From: Aquila chrysaetos chrysaetos
Taxonomy: Eukaryota > Chordata > Aves > Accipitriformes > Accipitridae
Assembly: GCF_900496995.4 (NCBI RefSeq)
Contig: NW_024470398.1
Coordinates: forward strand, 1-64,000
Direction of reading: 5' to 3'
Length of the DNA: 64,000 bases
In this document: positions 32,801 to 45,493 of the stretch, one piece after another
How the letters are laid out: each line of letters opens with the position of its first letter
Numbering within the stretch: position 1 is the first letter of the stretch
The notes under the pieces: generated by a model
Told to the model about the DNA's origin: nothing
Databases searched by the model: none
The model's input: only the letters and a program-made list of their open reading frames with translations
Made by a program: the position numbers and the translations under genes

Positions 32801-35735
32801 TCGGGAGAGTGCAGTACGGGAACCCAGGCATCGGAGAGACCCCACAAAGGGAAAAGGTTAAACCCTGGAGGGACCCAGCATCTGGGAGACGTCCTCAAAC
32901 GGAAATGGGTGACCCCTGGAAGGGACCCAGCCATCTGGGAAGACCCCCAAAAGGAACAGGTGACCCCCAGAAGGGACCCCAGGCATCAGGAATCCCCCAA
33001 CCCCGCTAAAAGGGGACTCAGGAATGCACCCTGGGAGGGACCTCAGTGTTGGGCACCCCCCAACCCTCAGATTGGACCAGGGATTGCCACCCCGGAGGAT
33101 CAGAGTCCAGGCACCCACCTGCGCCTCGCAACCCGCCTGGCCTCCTCTGCACCCGCAGCTGCACCAGTGAGGGCAAAGAAAGACGTCTCCGCAGCGCACC
33201 AAGAAGTGGCCTGCAGCCGGGGGGGGGCCACTGCCACGTGCACCCCGGGGGGGGGCCAGCTGGGGGGGTTAGAGGTGGAGGTGTGGGTGCTCTGGGGCCT
33301 CCCCACCAACCACCGACCCCGCCCCACAAGTCCCTGCGTTAGCCCTGTTGCTCCCCAGAAGACCCTCTGTTGACACCCTAGGGCCCCCCATTGCTCTCGC
33401 AGCACACTCACAGCACCCTAGGGCTCCCCGGCAAAAAACCCAAAAACCCCCTAGTGGCACCCCTATGGCACCCAGGTCCCCAACGCACTCGAAGTCACCC
33501 ACCCATTTCCCCCTGGCCCCGCCTATGGGCACCGAGGGCCCTCCCATTGCTCACCAGGGGCCCTCACAGCACCTATGTTTCCCCCAGCAACCCCCAAAAG
33601 AACCCCACAGGGCATCCATATGGAACCTCAGGGGCCCAACCCCCCCCCCAAATCCCAGGGCAACCCTCCCCCCCAGTATCCTGGTCGCCCCATTGCACAC
33701 CAAAACCCCACCTGCATCCAAAAGACACTCCAGCACCCCAAAAGTCCCCCAGGCTATGGCACCCCAAGAGCCCTCCAGAACCCCTCCCCTCAGCCACTGC
33801 CCCCCCGCAAACACTTCAGGGATCCTGGAACCCCCCCCCAGAGCAACCCCAGGACCCCCCTCACTCCCTGGGTTGCCCCATTGCCTCCCCAGACCCCCTG
33901 TGGCACCCTATGACTCCCATTGCCACCGGGACAACCTCACAGCAACCTAGAGCCCCCAGCACCACCAAAGCCCCCCAGTGGCACCACTAGGGCACCCCAA
34001 AGCATCCCAGGTAAACACCCCCACGCACCACCAGCCCCCCTCTCCTGATCGTCTCAGGTAGACCCAGGATCCCCACTGGCACCCAATAGGTACCTCACAG
34101 ACCACCCCAGCACCCCTCAGCACCCCAAAGGGGGCCCCCAAGAGCACCCTATTCCCCCGCCTGCCCTCCTAAAAGCTAAACCCCCCCAAGGGTTCACCCT
34201 GTGGCACCCCCAGCCGCACCTCAACGGCCCAGCCGCGGCTCCTGCAGGGTGTCAGGATGTGGCCGGGGCACGAGCCGGGCGGAACAGCACCTGGGCCTGG
34301 CACTGAGGGAAGACATGGGGACCGATGTGTGGACACACAGGGGTATTGTGGAACAACCATGGGGACAGTGGGAACAGGACATCCCTGGGAAAGGGGACAA
34401 CATGAGAAAGGTGCCAACCTGGCGGACACCAAAGAGACCAACGGGAAATATGGGGACAACTGGACATTGGTGCCAACCTGGGGACACCAAAGGGGACAGG
34501 GGACATTAACTGGGCACCACTGCAGGGACATCATGTGGACGGGCGGCCACCATGTCACCACCACTGGGGGGACATCTGGGGACAGGGAGACGCCTGGGAC
34601 ACCAGAGGGACGGGTACATGGGATCTTCCTGGGGACAATGGGACAGGCATCAGGGAACATCCTCCTCCCTCCCCCCATGGGGACAGGGCACCATGTCCCC
34701 AAGGAGAGGGGACACGGCCCCCAGGGGACCCAGGATCATCGCAGGCTCACCTCCTCCAGGGCTGCCAACCCATTCAGACTCCATCCCATGGGTTTGACCA
34801 CCCTTCCTCTCAGCATCAAGCTCCGCCTCCAGGTCTGACAACGCCTCCTCTCAGCATCAAGGCTATGCCTCCAAGGTCTGACCACCGCCTCCGCTCAGTC
34901 ACCAGCTCTGACCTAGGGTCTGACCACGTCCTCCTCTCAGCCTCAAGCTCCGCCTCCAGGACTTGGCCACGCCTCACTCTCAGCCTCAGCTACGCCTGAG
35001 GGTCTGACCACGCCTCCTCTCAGCATCAAGCTCTGCCTCCGGGTCTGACCACGCCTCCTCTCAGCATCAAGCTCCACCTCTAGGTCTGACCACGCTTTCT
35101 CAGCCCAAGCATGCACCCCAGGGCCGGCCACGCCTCTTCTCAGCATCAAGCTTGCCCCAGGGCCTGGCCAGCCCTCTTCTCAGCATCAAGCTCCACCTCC
35201 AGGGGCCTGCCAAAGGGGACCTAGGTGTCCAGGCTTGGGGGTTACTGGGAGGGCTACGGGGAACTGGGAGGGTTAGTGAGGGGTTACTGGTAACACTAGG
35301 GGGTTACTGAGAGCACTGGAAGGGAGACTGGGGGATTGCAAGAAAACACTGAGGGCTACGGGGGTTAGTTGGGGATTACTGGGAACATGGGGTCTGTTAC
35401 TGGGAACCTGGAAGGGGAGACTGGGGGATTACAGGGAGCACTGGGAGAGAGGGTTAGTGGGGGATTACTGGAACACTGGGGGTTACTGGGATGGCTACTG
35501 GCAGCACTGAGGGGGTACTGGAGTTACTGGGAACATTGGGGGGTACTGGGAGGCAATGCGGAGGGTCCTTACCTGGTGCTGGGACTGGGGGGCGGAGCAC
35601 GAAGTGCGACGGGGGGGACGAGGCCCCTCAGACCTGGGGGGTGGGGGGACCGGGGTCCGGGGGGGCGGGAGGAGGGGACCCAGCGGCTCGGGGGCTCACC
35701 AGTGCACTGGCGGCTCGCGGTGGACTCTCGGCCAT
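29864..35735 (-). CDS. CCHCR1: CCHCR1 (right copy, error-rich)
   Basis: Same exon order as 7419-13250: the start ATG is at 35733-35735 and the stop at 29864-29866. The 42-bp coding repeat exon is at about 34750-35215, the WREKVFAL-type exon near 33110-33210, and the LGHILTLQ-type exon near 34205-34300. Single-base insertions and deletions occur every few tens of bases, in exons and introns alike, so no frame is intact. The left copy is intact over the same stretch. Read this as a poor-quality duplicate and not as a pseudogene; a real decayed paralogue would show substitutions as well, and these are rare. Confidence 0.82.
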
Positions 35736-36734
35736 TGGTGGCACTTGGGGGGGGGAACTCCCAGTAAGTCCCAGTAACCCCATCATGGGCCCCAGTACTC
35801 CCTATTCCTAGTCCGGTACCTCCCAGTAGCCTCAGTTTAGGCCAGTTCACCTTCTCCTCACATTCCCAGTACCCCCCAAGCCTCAATGACTCCCAGTAAC
35901 TACCAGTGACTCCCGTTTCCAGCCTGGTTCCCATAAACCCCCTAGTAACTCCCAGTTCCAACCTGCCATGGAACCATGATCCAGTCCCTCCCCCACCCCA
36001 AACACCCCCCACTAACCCCTAGTGGCTCCCAATTACTGACGACACCCACCCCCCTCAGCCCCAGGACTCCAGTACCCTCCCCCCCCCCAGTGCTCCCAGT
36101 AGACCCCATTCACCCCATTATGGTCCCAGGGGGTCCCAGTAACCCAGTAGGCCCCCTCCCTCTATTCCCAGTGACTCCCAGTACACTCCAACACACTCCC
36201 CAGTAATCCAGTAGGCCCCCAGTGGCTCCCCACTCCCCCCATCATAGTCCCAGTGCCTCCCCCGGATGCCCAGTGACCCCCAGTAACGTCCTTCATATTC
36301 CCAGAGACTCCCAGTTCCCACACACAACATCCCAGTAATTCCACTAGTTCTCAGGGCTCCCCATCATGGTCCCGGGGGCCCAGTACACCCAGTAACCCCC
36401 TCCCCGTTATTCCCAGTACACTACAACACTCCCACTAATTCCCACTAGCCCCAGTGACTCCTCAGTCCCTCCCTCATATTCCCAGTAACTCCAGTTCAAC
36501 CCACACAGATCCTCCCCGATCTCCAAGCAGGTCCCCACTGCCCCCCTCAAGGTCCAGTGGCTCCAGTTCCCCCAGTAAACTGCCCCCTCATATCCCCCAG
36601 TGTGCTCCCAGTTCCCCCTCCTTACTCCAGTAACTCCCAGTGGCTCCCACATTCCCCTCCCCACGGTCCCGGCGGCTCCACTAACTCCCCAGTACGTCCC
36701 AGTCACAACAGTACCACAAAGCCCGTCTCTCCTC

Positions 36735-36990
36735 ACAACCGCGCGGCGCACGCCGGGAACGCGCCGCTGCCACCGCTCTCCCCCTCCGCCGCGGATAGCC
36801 ATCAGCGCGCCGCACTGAGCGAAGAGTCCGCCCCCTACCCCCGAGGCGGGAAAAGCATCAACCAATGAGAGGCGGCGCGCGCAGGACCCGCCTCCACGCT
36901 GGCCAATGCAAGGCGCGCCTGGGCGTGGGGGGCGGTGCATAGAACGTAGGCGGCTCGTCCGCCCCTCACGGGAGGCTTCGCCAATACAGA
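36735..36990. promoter_or_regulatory. CCAAT-rich bidirectional promoter (right copy)
   Basis: Counterpart of 14280-14530. CCAATGAGAGG (about 36860), CCAATGCAAGG (about 36901) and GC boxes are kept. The first box reads GCCATCAGCG here through a lost A, in line with the error load of this stretch. Confidence 0.6.
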
Positions 36991-38496
36991 GCTCGGGGGG
37001 TGGGGCTGGGGTAAAGCGGGTGCTTAAGGGGGGTAAATTGGGCCCAGAGGAAGGTAAATCTGAGGCCAGGAGGTAAATCAGGGCCCGGAGGCGTAATCAG
37101 GGCCTGAGGGGGGTAAATCTAGGCCTGGGTGGGTAAGTGGGTCCCAAGGGGGTAATGGGAGCCCTGAGGGAGGTAAAATCTGAGCCCTGAGGGTGTAAAT
37201 TGAGCTCTGTGGGCACAAAGGGAGCGCTGAGGGGTAAAATTTGGCCTCCAAGGTGATATAATCTTGAGCCCTGAGGCACAAAGGAAGCCCCAAGGGTGTA
37301 ATCTGAGCCCTGAGGGGTAAATCTGGGCTCCAAGGGGATAAATCTGAGCCCCTGAGGAACTAAATCTGGACTCCGAGGGGGTAAATCTGGGCCCTGAGGG
37401 CATAAAGAGAGCCTGAGGGGGTAAAATCTGAGCCCTGAGGGGTAAATCTGGGCTCGAAGGGGATATATCTGAGCCCTGGGGGTAAATCGGGCTCCAAGGG
37501 GATAAATGAGCCCTGAACTAATCGGACTCGAGGGGTAATATGGGCCTAGGGCATAAAGAGAGTCTGAGGGGTATATGACCCTGAGGGTAAATCGGCTCGA
37601 GGGGATATTCTGAGCCCTGAGGGGTAAATCTGAGCCCCGAGGAGATAAAAACTGGAACTCCCAAGGGGTAATCTGGGCTCTGGAGTGCGAGTCTTGGCCC
37701 TGAGGGGTGAATCTGGGTTCTGGGATGCAAATTTTGGCCCTGGGGCGTAAACCTTGGCCCTGGGGTAGTAAACGGGGGGGGTTCTGCGGTCGGGGTGACA
37801 TCGCTCCCATCACCCGGAAGGCTGGGGTCCCTTGTGGGGAGTGGCAGTGACGTCAGGTGCCACTGCTGTCGGGACGGTTAACCAAGGGGCACAGGGAGGT
37901 AGGTGCTGGGAGGGGGGTCCCCACATCGGACGGCCTGGGTCCCTTGAGGGGGGGGGAATCCCAGGTTGGGAGGGGGAGGCTGGGGGGGAAGTGGTGTTGG
38001 AACCGCCTGGGTCCCTCTGTGGTTTGTAGAAAAGGGAAGTGGAAAATTTCCTGCGCCCGGACGCCCGGGTGCCTCGAACGGCGATGGCGCCGCGCCCGGG
38101 TGCCTTGGAGTGGTGATTGGTGGTCCCACCCGGACGGCCTGGGTCCCTTCTAGGGGTGTGCGTCCCTTCCCGGGACACGTGGGTCCCTGGGGAGGGTGCC
38201 ATCCCGGGGATGCCTGTCCGTCCCCCCCACCGGGACGCCTGGATCCCTCGTGATGGTGGTCCACCTGGGATGCCTGGTCCTTCCAGATGCCTGGGTCCCA
38301 TTTCTAGGGGTGTGTGTGTCCCTCCCAGGACACGGGGTCCCGGAGAGGGTCCAGCCCCGGACGCCTGGTTCCAGGGAGGGTTTTCCACCCCGAAACTGGG
38401 TCCCATCCCGGACGGCATGGGTCCCTCTGATCTAATTACGGGGTGGGGAGGGTCCTGCCTGGACGTCCCCCACCTGATGCCTGGATCGCCCGCAGG

Positions 38497-41434
38497 ATGT
38501 CATCTCCACCACTGTCCCTGGCGGTGGCTGCGGCCACGGCGCTGCCTCGGGAGGGTGCTGCAGGCAATGGGGGAGCTGGCGGAGGCGCTGGGAACACCGG
38601 GAATGGTGGCAAAGGCGTTGGCAGAGGCGAAGGTGTGGTGGCGTGAGGGGGGCGTGATGGTGGTTGCTGGGAGGCTGTGCAGACGGCGCTGGAGGACGCG
38701 ATGGCGGCAGCGGCGGCGATGACGCCGCCAACACTGGGGTCAATGCCGGGGCTCTACGGGCTCTGGGGACGGGCCGCCGATGCCAGCGCCTTCCGAGCTA
38801 GAGCGGGGGGAAACTGTGCCGGAATCGTCCGGCGGCGCTGGGGTCTTGGGTGGCCCGGATGTTGACCTGGTGACTGCTGCTTGTCTGTGCCCCCCTGTGT
38901 GAGTATGGACCAGTATAGACCGTTCAGACCAGTAGGAGCCCTGCAAGATCCACCTGGACCAGTAATGCCAGAAGAGAACCACAGACCAGTAGGAAGCTTT
39001 ACAGGCCAGTAGAGACGTTCTCTTCGCCTGGCCAGTAGGAACAGAATGGACCAGTTCAGAACAGTAGGGAGCCTTACAGTTCGCTTGGACCAGTAACGGC
39101 TGTAGAAGTCCCTACAGACCAGTATGTACGAGCAGGGAGCCCGACAGACCAGTAGGGACGTTAGACCAGTAGGTACCATAAGAAACCATGTAGAGCGTAA
39201 AGACCAGGATGGACCAGTAGGAAGTTCTGTGGACCAGTAGAGACTTTCTCTTGCCCTGGACCAGTATAGGCCAGAGAATGCACCAGTTCAGACCAGTAGA
39301 GAGCGTATAGGTCCGTTTGGATCAGTAATACCAGTAGAGAACTACGACAGTACAGATCAGTAGAAACCTACAGACCAGTAGAGATTTTCCCTGCCATGAA
39401 TGGTATGGACCAGTTTAAACCAGTAGGGGGAACCAGTCAGGACCGACCAGTTGGAGCCCGAATGGATCTGCTTGGATCAGTATAATGCTAGTAGAGAACC
39501 CTACAGGCCAGTAGGGAGCAGTACACAGACCAGTAAAGAGCTATACAGACGAGTAGAGACTTTTCCCTGCCCTGGCCAGTATGGACCAGTTCAGACCAGT
39601 AAGGACCAGTAGGAGCCCAGAGATCATCTTGGCTCAGTAATACCAGTAGAGGGGACCCTACAGACAGTAGAACCAGTAGGAAACCCTACAGACTAGTAGA
39701 AGCTTCCCCTGCTCTGACCAGTATAGACCAGTCTGGAGCTATGGGCCAGTAAGGAGCTCTGCGACCAGTTCAAACCAGCAGGGACCAGTAGGAGCCACTG
39801 TAGACCAGTAGGGACCACTAAAGACCAGTAGAATACCCTAAAGACCAGTGTAGACCAGTATGAGCTTCCCCTGCCTCAAACCAGTATGGACTGGGGGACA
39901 CTTGGGGGGGGAATGGGAACATCAGGAGGGGTCTGGAACACTGGCAGGGGACGCCAGGAGGTGACAGGGACGCTGGAAAACAGACTGGAGACACTGGGAT
40001 GGGGACACCAGGAGGGAAACTGGGGGACACTGGGAGGGACTGGGGGACACTGGGAGGGGATGGGGACACTGGGATGGGGGACACCAGGAGGGGACAGGGG
40101 ACACTGGGAGGGGAGTAGGACACTGGGAGGGGATGGAGACACCAGAAAGGGACACGGAGACAGGAAAAGCACTGGGGACCACTGGGATGGGAATGGGGAC
40201 ATTGGGAGGGGAATGGGACACCAGGAGGGGACAGGGACACTGGATCAAGACTGGGGACACTGGGCTGGTGGACGCCAGGAGGGGACTGGGGACATAGTGA
40301 TGGGGGACACCAGCAGGGGACAGGGGACACTGGGAGGGAACTGGGACACTGGGATGGGGGACACCAGGAGGGGACAGGGGACACTGGGATTGGAATGGGG
40401 ACATTGGGAGGGGACTGAGGACAGCTGGAGGGGATGGGGACACTGGGATGGGACTGAGGACATTGGGAGGGGACTGGGACACCAGGAGGGGACAGGGACA
40501 CTGGAGCAAGACTGGGGACACTGGGCTGGTGGATGCCAGGAGGGGACTGGGGGCACTGGGAGAGAACTGAGACACCGGGAGGGGACTGGGGACATAGTGA
40601 TGGGGGACACCAGCAGGGGACAGGGGACACTGGGAGGACACTGGGACGGGATGGGGACACTGGGATGGGGGACACCAGGAGGGGACAGGGGATGCTGGGA
40701 GAGAACTGAGACACCAGGAGAGGACTGGGGATGTTGGGATGGGGGACACCAGGAGGGGACACTGGGAGGGAACTGGGACACTGGGATGGGGGACACCAGG
40801 AGGGGACAGGGGACACTGGGAGGGAACTGGGACACCAGGAGGAGATGGGGACATTGGGATGGGGGACACCAGGAGGGGACAGGGGACACTGGGGGGGTAG
40901 GGACACCAGGACAAGACTGGGGACACTGGGAGGGGACGAGGACACCAGGTGATGTCCCCGTCCCCCGGCTGTCCCCGCAGTGTCCCTGGACGTGGTGCGG
41001 GAGGCGCTGGGGGTGACGCAGGAGAGTCACCTCGTCCCCTGCCTGGCCACCATCGCCCTTGTCAGCCAGGTGGCCCTGTGGGGCGCGGGGACATCCAAGC
41101 GTCACTTGGCCACCGCCGCCAGCCAGCAGCGTCACCAAGCCCTCCGCTACCCGCCGCCTGGCCCGGGACATCGCCGCTGCCACCGCCGCCACCACCGAGG
41201 CCACCGAGGCCACCACCGCTGCCAATGACACCCTGGGGGATGTTGGAGGAGGTGGCCGGTCACCTGAAGACCCTGGTGGACGCTGTCACCCAGGACCTGG
41301 AGATGGCCAAGGGCTTCCCTGCCAGCGCCCGGGTCCTGGGGGACGTCGTGGTGGCCTTGGGGACAGTGATGGGGGACAAGGAGGGGACGCAGAGGTTGGC
41401 CCGGGCACTGGAGGCTCTGCCAGGGGTTGAGTAG
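38497..41434 (+). CDS. gene A (right copy)
   Basis: Counterpart of 15955-18916. Exon 1 (38497 to about 38900) is in the error-rich zone and its frame is broken several times. Exon 2 (about 40981-41434) is in clean sequence but carries one extra C (CGCTACCCGCCGCC, near 41150) and one extra G (CCTGGGGGATG, near 41235) relative to the left copy. Both are homopolymer length changes. The stop is TAG at 41432-41434 and the AATAAA at 41675-41680. The left copy is the better model for this protein. Confidence 0.7.
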
Positions 41435-41909
41435 GGATGGGGATGGGGACACCGGGAGGGTCCTCCTCATCCTGGGGACAACCTGATGTCCCCTGTCCCA
41501 TCTGGGGACACCAGGAGGCTCCTCTTCATCTTGGGGACACCAGGATGTCCCTTCTCCGTCCTGGGGACACTGGGATGTCCCCTGTCCCACCTGAGGACAT
41601 CAAGGACGTCCCCTTTGCGGTCCAAGGACACCAGGGATGGGTTGGTGACACCGTCCCCTGTCCCCCATCCCCCCAATAAACCTCAGGGACACGCCAAGCC
41701 CCCGACCTGTTACTGGGGCTTGGGGACACGGCAGGGACATGGGGACAGCAGGGGAAGGGGACACCCCCACCCCATTCCGAGGACACCAGGAAGGGGGATG
41801 TCCCCAAGCCATCCCTGTCAAAGGGCTCAGGACTGTCCCCAAGGGCACCCGGCTGGATGTCCCCAAGCCATGGGGGACATGGTGAGGATGCATCAGGACC
41901 ATCAGCAGG

Positions 41910-42655
41910 GCCATGTTGGGGACACTGGGGACATCACTAGGGACATGCTGGGAGCCAGGACGGGGGACAAGCCGTTGCCACACTGGGGACATCACTGGGG
42001 CTGTGTTGGGGACATCTCTGAGGCCACCTTGGCCCCAGCATTGGGGACACTCCATGGACATCACCAGGGCCAGCGCTGGGGACACGCTGGGGCCACCAGT
42101 GAGGACACATTGGGGACACTGAGGCCACCATTGTGGCCAGCACTGGTGGACACATTGGGGACGTGCCGGAGCCAGCACTGGGGACATGTTGGGGACATCA
42201 GGGGACGTGGGGGGGCACGTTGAAGGTTGTGGGTGGCCGTGTTGGGGCCCACTGGGGACACAGAGGGGGGGCTCTGGGGTGGCGTTGGGGACAGTGGGGG
42301 GACATGAGGGGCTGTGGGGACATCAGGGGGACACTGGGACATTGGGGGACATCAGAGGACATTGCGGGGGGACATCGGGGGACACCAAGGACTGTGGGTG
42401 GCTGTGCTGGGGCCCCACTGGGGACATCGGTGGGGGGGGGGGACATCACGGAGCATGGGGCTACATTAGGGACATCGGGGGACACGGGGGGGCGTGGGAC
42501 CCCCCTGGGGACATCGGGGGACACGGGGGGGCTGCGAGTGGCCGTGCTGGGGCCCCGTTGGGGGGCAATCGGGGGACCATTGGAGGCGGTGGGGTCCTGT
42601 TGGGGACACGGGGGGGTCCTGTTGGGGACACGGGGGGGGACCCACGGAGGGGTGT
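41910..42655. repeat. minisatellite between genes A and B (right copy)
   Basis: Counterpart of 19380-20130, with small G-run length differences throughout its second half. Confidence 0.85.
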
Positions 42656-42838
42656 GGGTGGCTGTACGGCCGTCACGGGGCGGGTGACGCCCCGCTGGCA
42701 GCGTCCCCTCGCCCAGCCCCCCCGTGGGCCGAGCCTGGCCCAGGTCCGGGACCGTATCCGGCCTCTCCGCCGCCGCCACATCCCGGCCCTGCGTGTCCCC
42801 AAGGCGTCTCCAAGGGGTCCCCGACGCTGCCACCACCT

Positions 42839-44720
42839 ATGGAGACCCCTGAGGCCACCGGGGCCATCGTCCCCCCCCGAGGTGGGACAAATCTCAGCGC
42901 GGGATGGCGGCTGGGGGGGGGGGGGGGGGGAAACGACAGGGAGGTGGGGGGGGTGACAGAGGGGACAGGGGGTGGCGGGGGGGGGGGGGGATGGGGACGG
43001 GGGGCAGAGGGGACAAGGGGGGACAGAGGGGATTGGGGGGGGACATGAGGGGCAGGGCAGTGGGCGGGGGGGTGGCAGGGGGACAGGGTGGCGGGGGGGG
43101 GTGGCAGAGGGATGGGGGGTGGCAGGGGGGTGGGGACAAGGGGATGGGGACGGGGGGACAGGGCGGTGGCAGAGGGGATGGGGAATGGGATGGCGGGGGG
43201 GTGGTGGGGACAGGGGGGTGGGGGGGGGGGGGGGTGGCAGAGGGGACGAGGGACGTGAGGGTGACGGGGGTTGGGGGGTGGTGAGTGACAAGGGGACGGG
43301 GCTTGTCAGGGGGACAGCGGGTGGCAGTGATGGGTGACGGGACAGAAATAGGGGCAGGGGGACGGCGGGGGGGGGACGGGGGGCCACAGGGAATGGGGGG
43401 GACCCCAGAGGGAGAGTGAGGACGATGGTGGGGACAAAGGACATTGGGGGACCCCAGGGTGACATCAGGGGACCCCAAAGGGGACGAGGGACATAGGGGA
43501 GCCCCAGGGTGGCATGGGGACATGAGAGGGGACAGGGGACCCCAGAGGGGACAAGGGACATGTGGGGACCCTGCCACCGGCTCTGTCCCTGTCCCCAGGT
43601 GTCCCCGGAGCTGCTGGAGCCGTTGGTGACTGTGGTGGCCATCCTGGGCGAGCTGGGGGCCACGCCAGGGGACATCCCCCTGGCCGGGTCACCGGGCTCG
43701 CTGCGGGCGAGGCTGGTGGCCCTCATCGCCAACATCCGCCGGGCCATGGACCACCATCACGGAGATGCCACCCGCCTCCGTCCGCGCCCTGGCCACCGCC
43801 GGGGCCCACCAAGGCCACCGCTGGAGCCACCACCGTGGCCACCCTCGAGCCCGCTGTGGTCCCACCGGGGGATTCCGCTGTCCCCAGGGCCACCGCAGGG
43901 GACGCCTGGGCCATCGTGGCGACCATCACCCCGCGAGTGGCGGGAGGCCGTGGCCTCGGTGGCGGCCACCTGGGCCACGGTAGCGGGGGACGCCGCGCAC
44001 CTGAGGGACGCCTGTGGGACCGCGGCCACCACAGGGGCCACCACAGGGGCCACCGCCGGGGTCACCATGGGCCACCTGGCAGCGGCGATGGCCCAGGAGG
44101 ACAGGGCACGCCAGCAGCTGCTGGCGGCCACCCGGGCGCTGCCGGTGGCCTCAGAGTTGGCTACGATGGCCGAGGTGGTGACAGCCCACAAGACACGGGT
44201 GTCTGAGGCCAGCGCGGGGCTGCAGGCGGCCACCGAGGCCACCGAGAAGATGGCGGCGGCAATGGTGGAGACGGCGGTGGCTGGGGAGAGGGGACGGCTG
44301 GCGGCGGTGGCCCACAAGCCCCTGGGACGCTTGGTGGCCGCCTGTCACCAGGCCACCCTCTTCTACTGTCACCTGCGGCGCCGCCTCGAGGACATCGAGG
44401 CCACCGTGGCTGCTATGGCTGCTGGACACGGTGGCCCTGAGGCTCCCGGAGTGGCCCAGGAGGGTCCCGGTTTCCCCGGGTCCACCGTGACCGTGCAAGG
44501 AGGTCCTGGTGTCCCCGAGGACCTGATGGCAGCGGTGGCGGCGGCCGAGGCGTTGTGGGACGCTAGCGCCCGCCTGGCCAAATGCCACCTCTTGGGGACG
44601 CTGCGGGTGGCCCGGGGGCTGTTGGTCAACCCCAACGTCCCCGAGGCCACCACCGTGGCCCAGCGCTGCCGGGACGCCACCGCCGCCCTCCCGGGGCTGC
44701 TGCCGCGGGGACCGCGGTAG
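42839..44720 (+). CDS. gene B (right copy)
   Basis: Counterpart of 20310-22165. Exon 1 starts at the ATG 42839-42841, exon 2 at 43599, and TAG is at 44718-44720. Exon 2 is 1122 bp, a multiple of three, but three extra C bases (near 43782, 43805 and 43930) put a middle stretch out of frame relative to the left copy. The frame is restored after the third. The C-terminal third is intact here (LGTLRVARGLLVNPNVPEAT to LPRGPR), whereas the left copy is shifted there. An extra 12-bp unit adds four residues in the TTGAT repeat. Taking each copy where its runs are shortest gives one open frame of about 382-386 residues. Confidence 0.7.
42910..43400. repeat. G-rich tract in gene B intron (right copy)
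   Basis: Counterpart of 20380-20870. Runs of up to about 18 G occur near 42913-42930 and 43210-43240. Confidence 0.85.
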
Positions 44721-45487
44721 GGGACGGTGGCTTCGTTGGGGACCAGCGGCTTCGTTGGGGAGTACTGGCATCAATGTCACTGCTGCAGTCTTGGTTCCGT
44801 GTCACTTTGTCCCCAACTTGTGTGTGTGTGCCCCCCCCCCCGTATCTCCTTTGTCCCCACGTCCCCTCCCGTGTCAGTCCACCCTCCCGTGTCCCCATGT
44901 CACCTCCCACGTGTCCTCTTCATGTGCCTGCGTGTCACCTCTCTCATGTCCCCTCCGTGTCCCCAAAGCCACCACGACCATGCAAGGGGGGGGGGGGGGG
45001 GGGGCCGTGTCCCCGTGGGGAAATTCAATGTCCCCAAGGCCACCGTGATAGCCCAAGAGGGTCCTGGTGTCCCCAAGGCCAGCACAGCCACGCAGAGGGA
45101 TCTCCTCCCCCGTGTCCCCTCCACCTCCCCCGTGTCCCCTCCACCTCCCCCGTGTCTCCATGGCCTGTCCTTGTCCCCGTATGTCCCTGTGTCCCCATGC
45201 CCCGCCCCCCCAAAGCAGAGGTGGGGGGAGCTTGTGGTCCCCCACCCCATCAGGAAGGTGACACCTGTGTCCCCTCCTTGTCCCCATCAAAAGGGGGAAG
45301 GGTTTGGGGTCCCCCACACCACTGGGGACCCCCCCCCCCCCCATGTCTTCCCCCCAAAAGGCGGGAGGTGTGTGGGTGTTGGGGTCCCCCACCCCTACCA
45401 GGGAGGTGACACCCCCACATCCCCCCCGAACCCCAAATCACCCTCTTTTTTTTTTTTTTTTTTTTTTTTTTGCTACCAAAACTCTCT
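44721..45487. other. converging 3' flanks of gene B and MDC1
   Basis: About 770 bp between the gene B stop and the MDC1 polyadenylation signal. It holds GTCCCC-type low-complexity sequence, a G run near 44987-45004 and a poly-T tract at about 45446-45471. No canonical AATAAA for gene B was seen on the plus strand, so its transcript end is not located. The left-copy counterpart is 22166-22899. Confidence 0.6.
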
Positions 45488-45493
45488 TTTATT
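45488..45493 (-). terminator. MDC1 polyadenylation signal AATAAA
   Basis: Minus-strand AATAAA overlaps one of the two possible stop codons. A genomic A run of about 26 (plus-strand T run about 45446-45471) begins about 16 bases downstream, at the expected cleavage distance. Confidence 0.65.

Noticed and set aside
29864-38900. Calling the right-copy CCHCR1 and gene A exon 1 pseudogenes
   Set aside because: The disruptions are nearly all single-base indels, are equally frequent in introns, and stop abruptly near 40.2 kb. That is a sequence-quality pattern.
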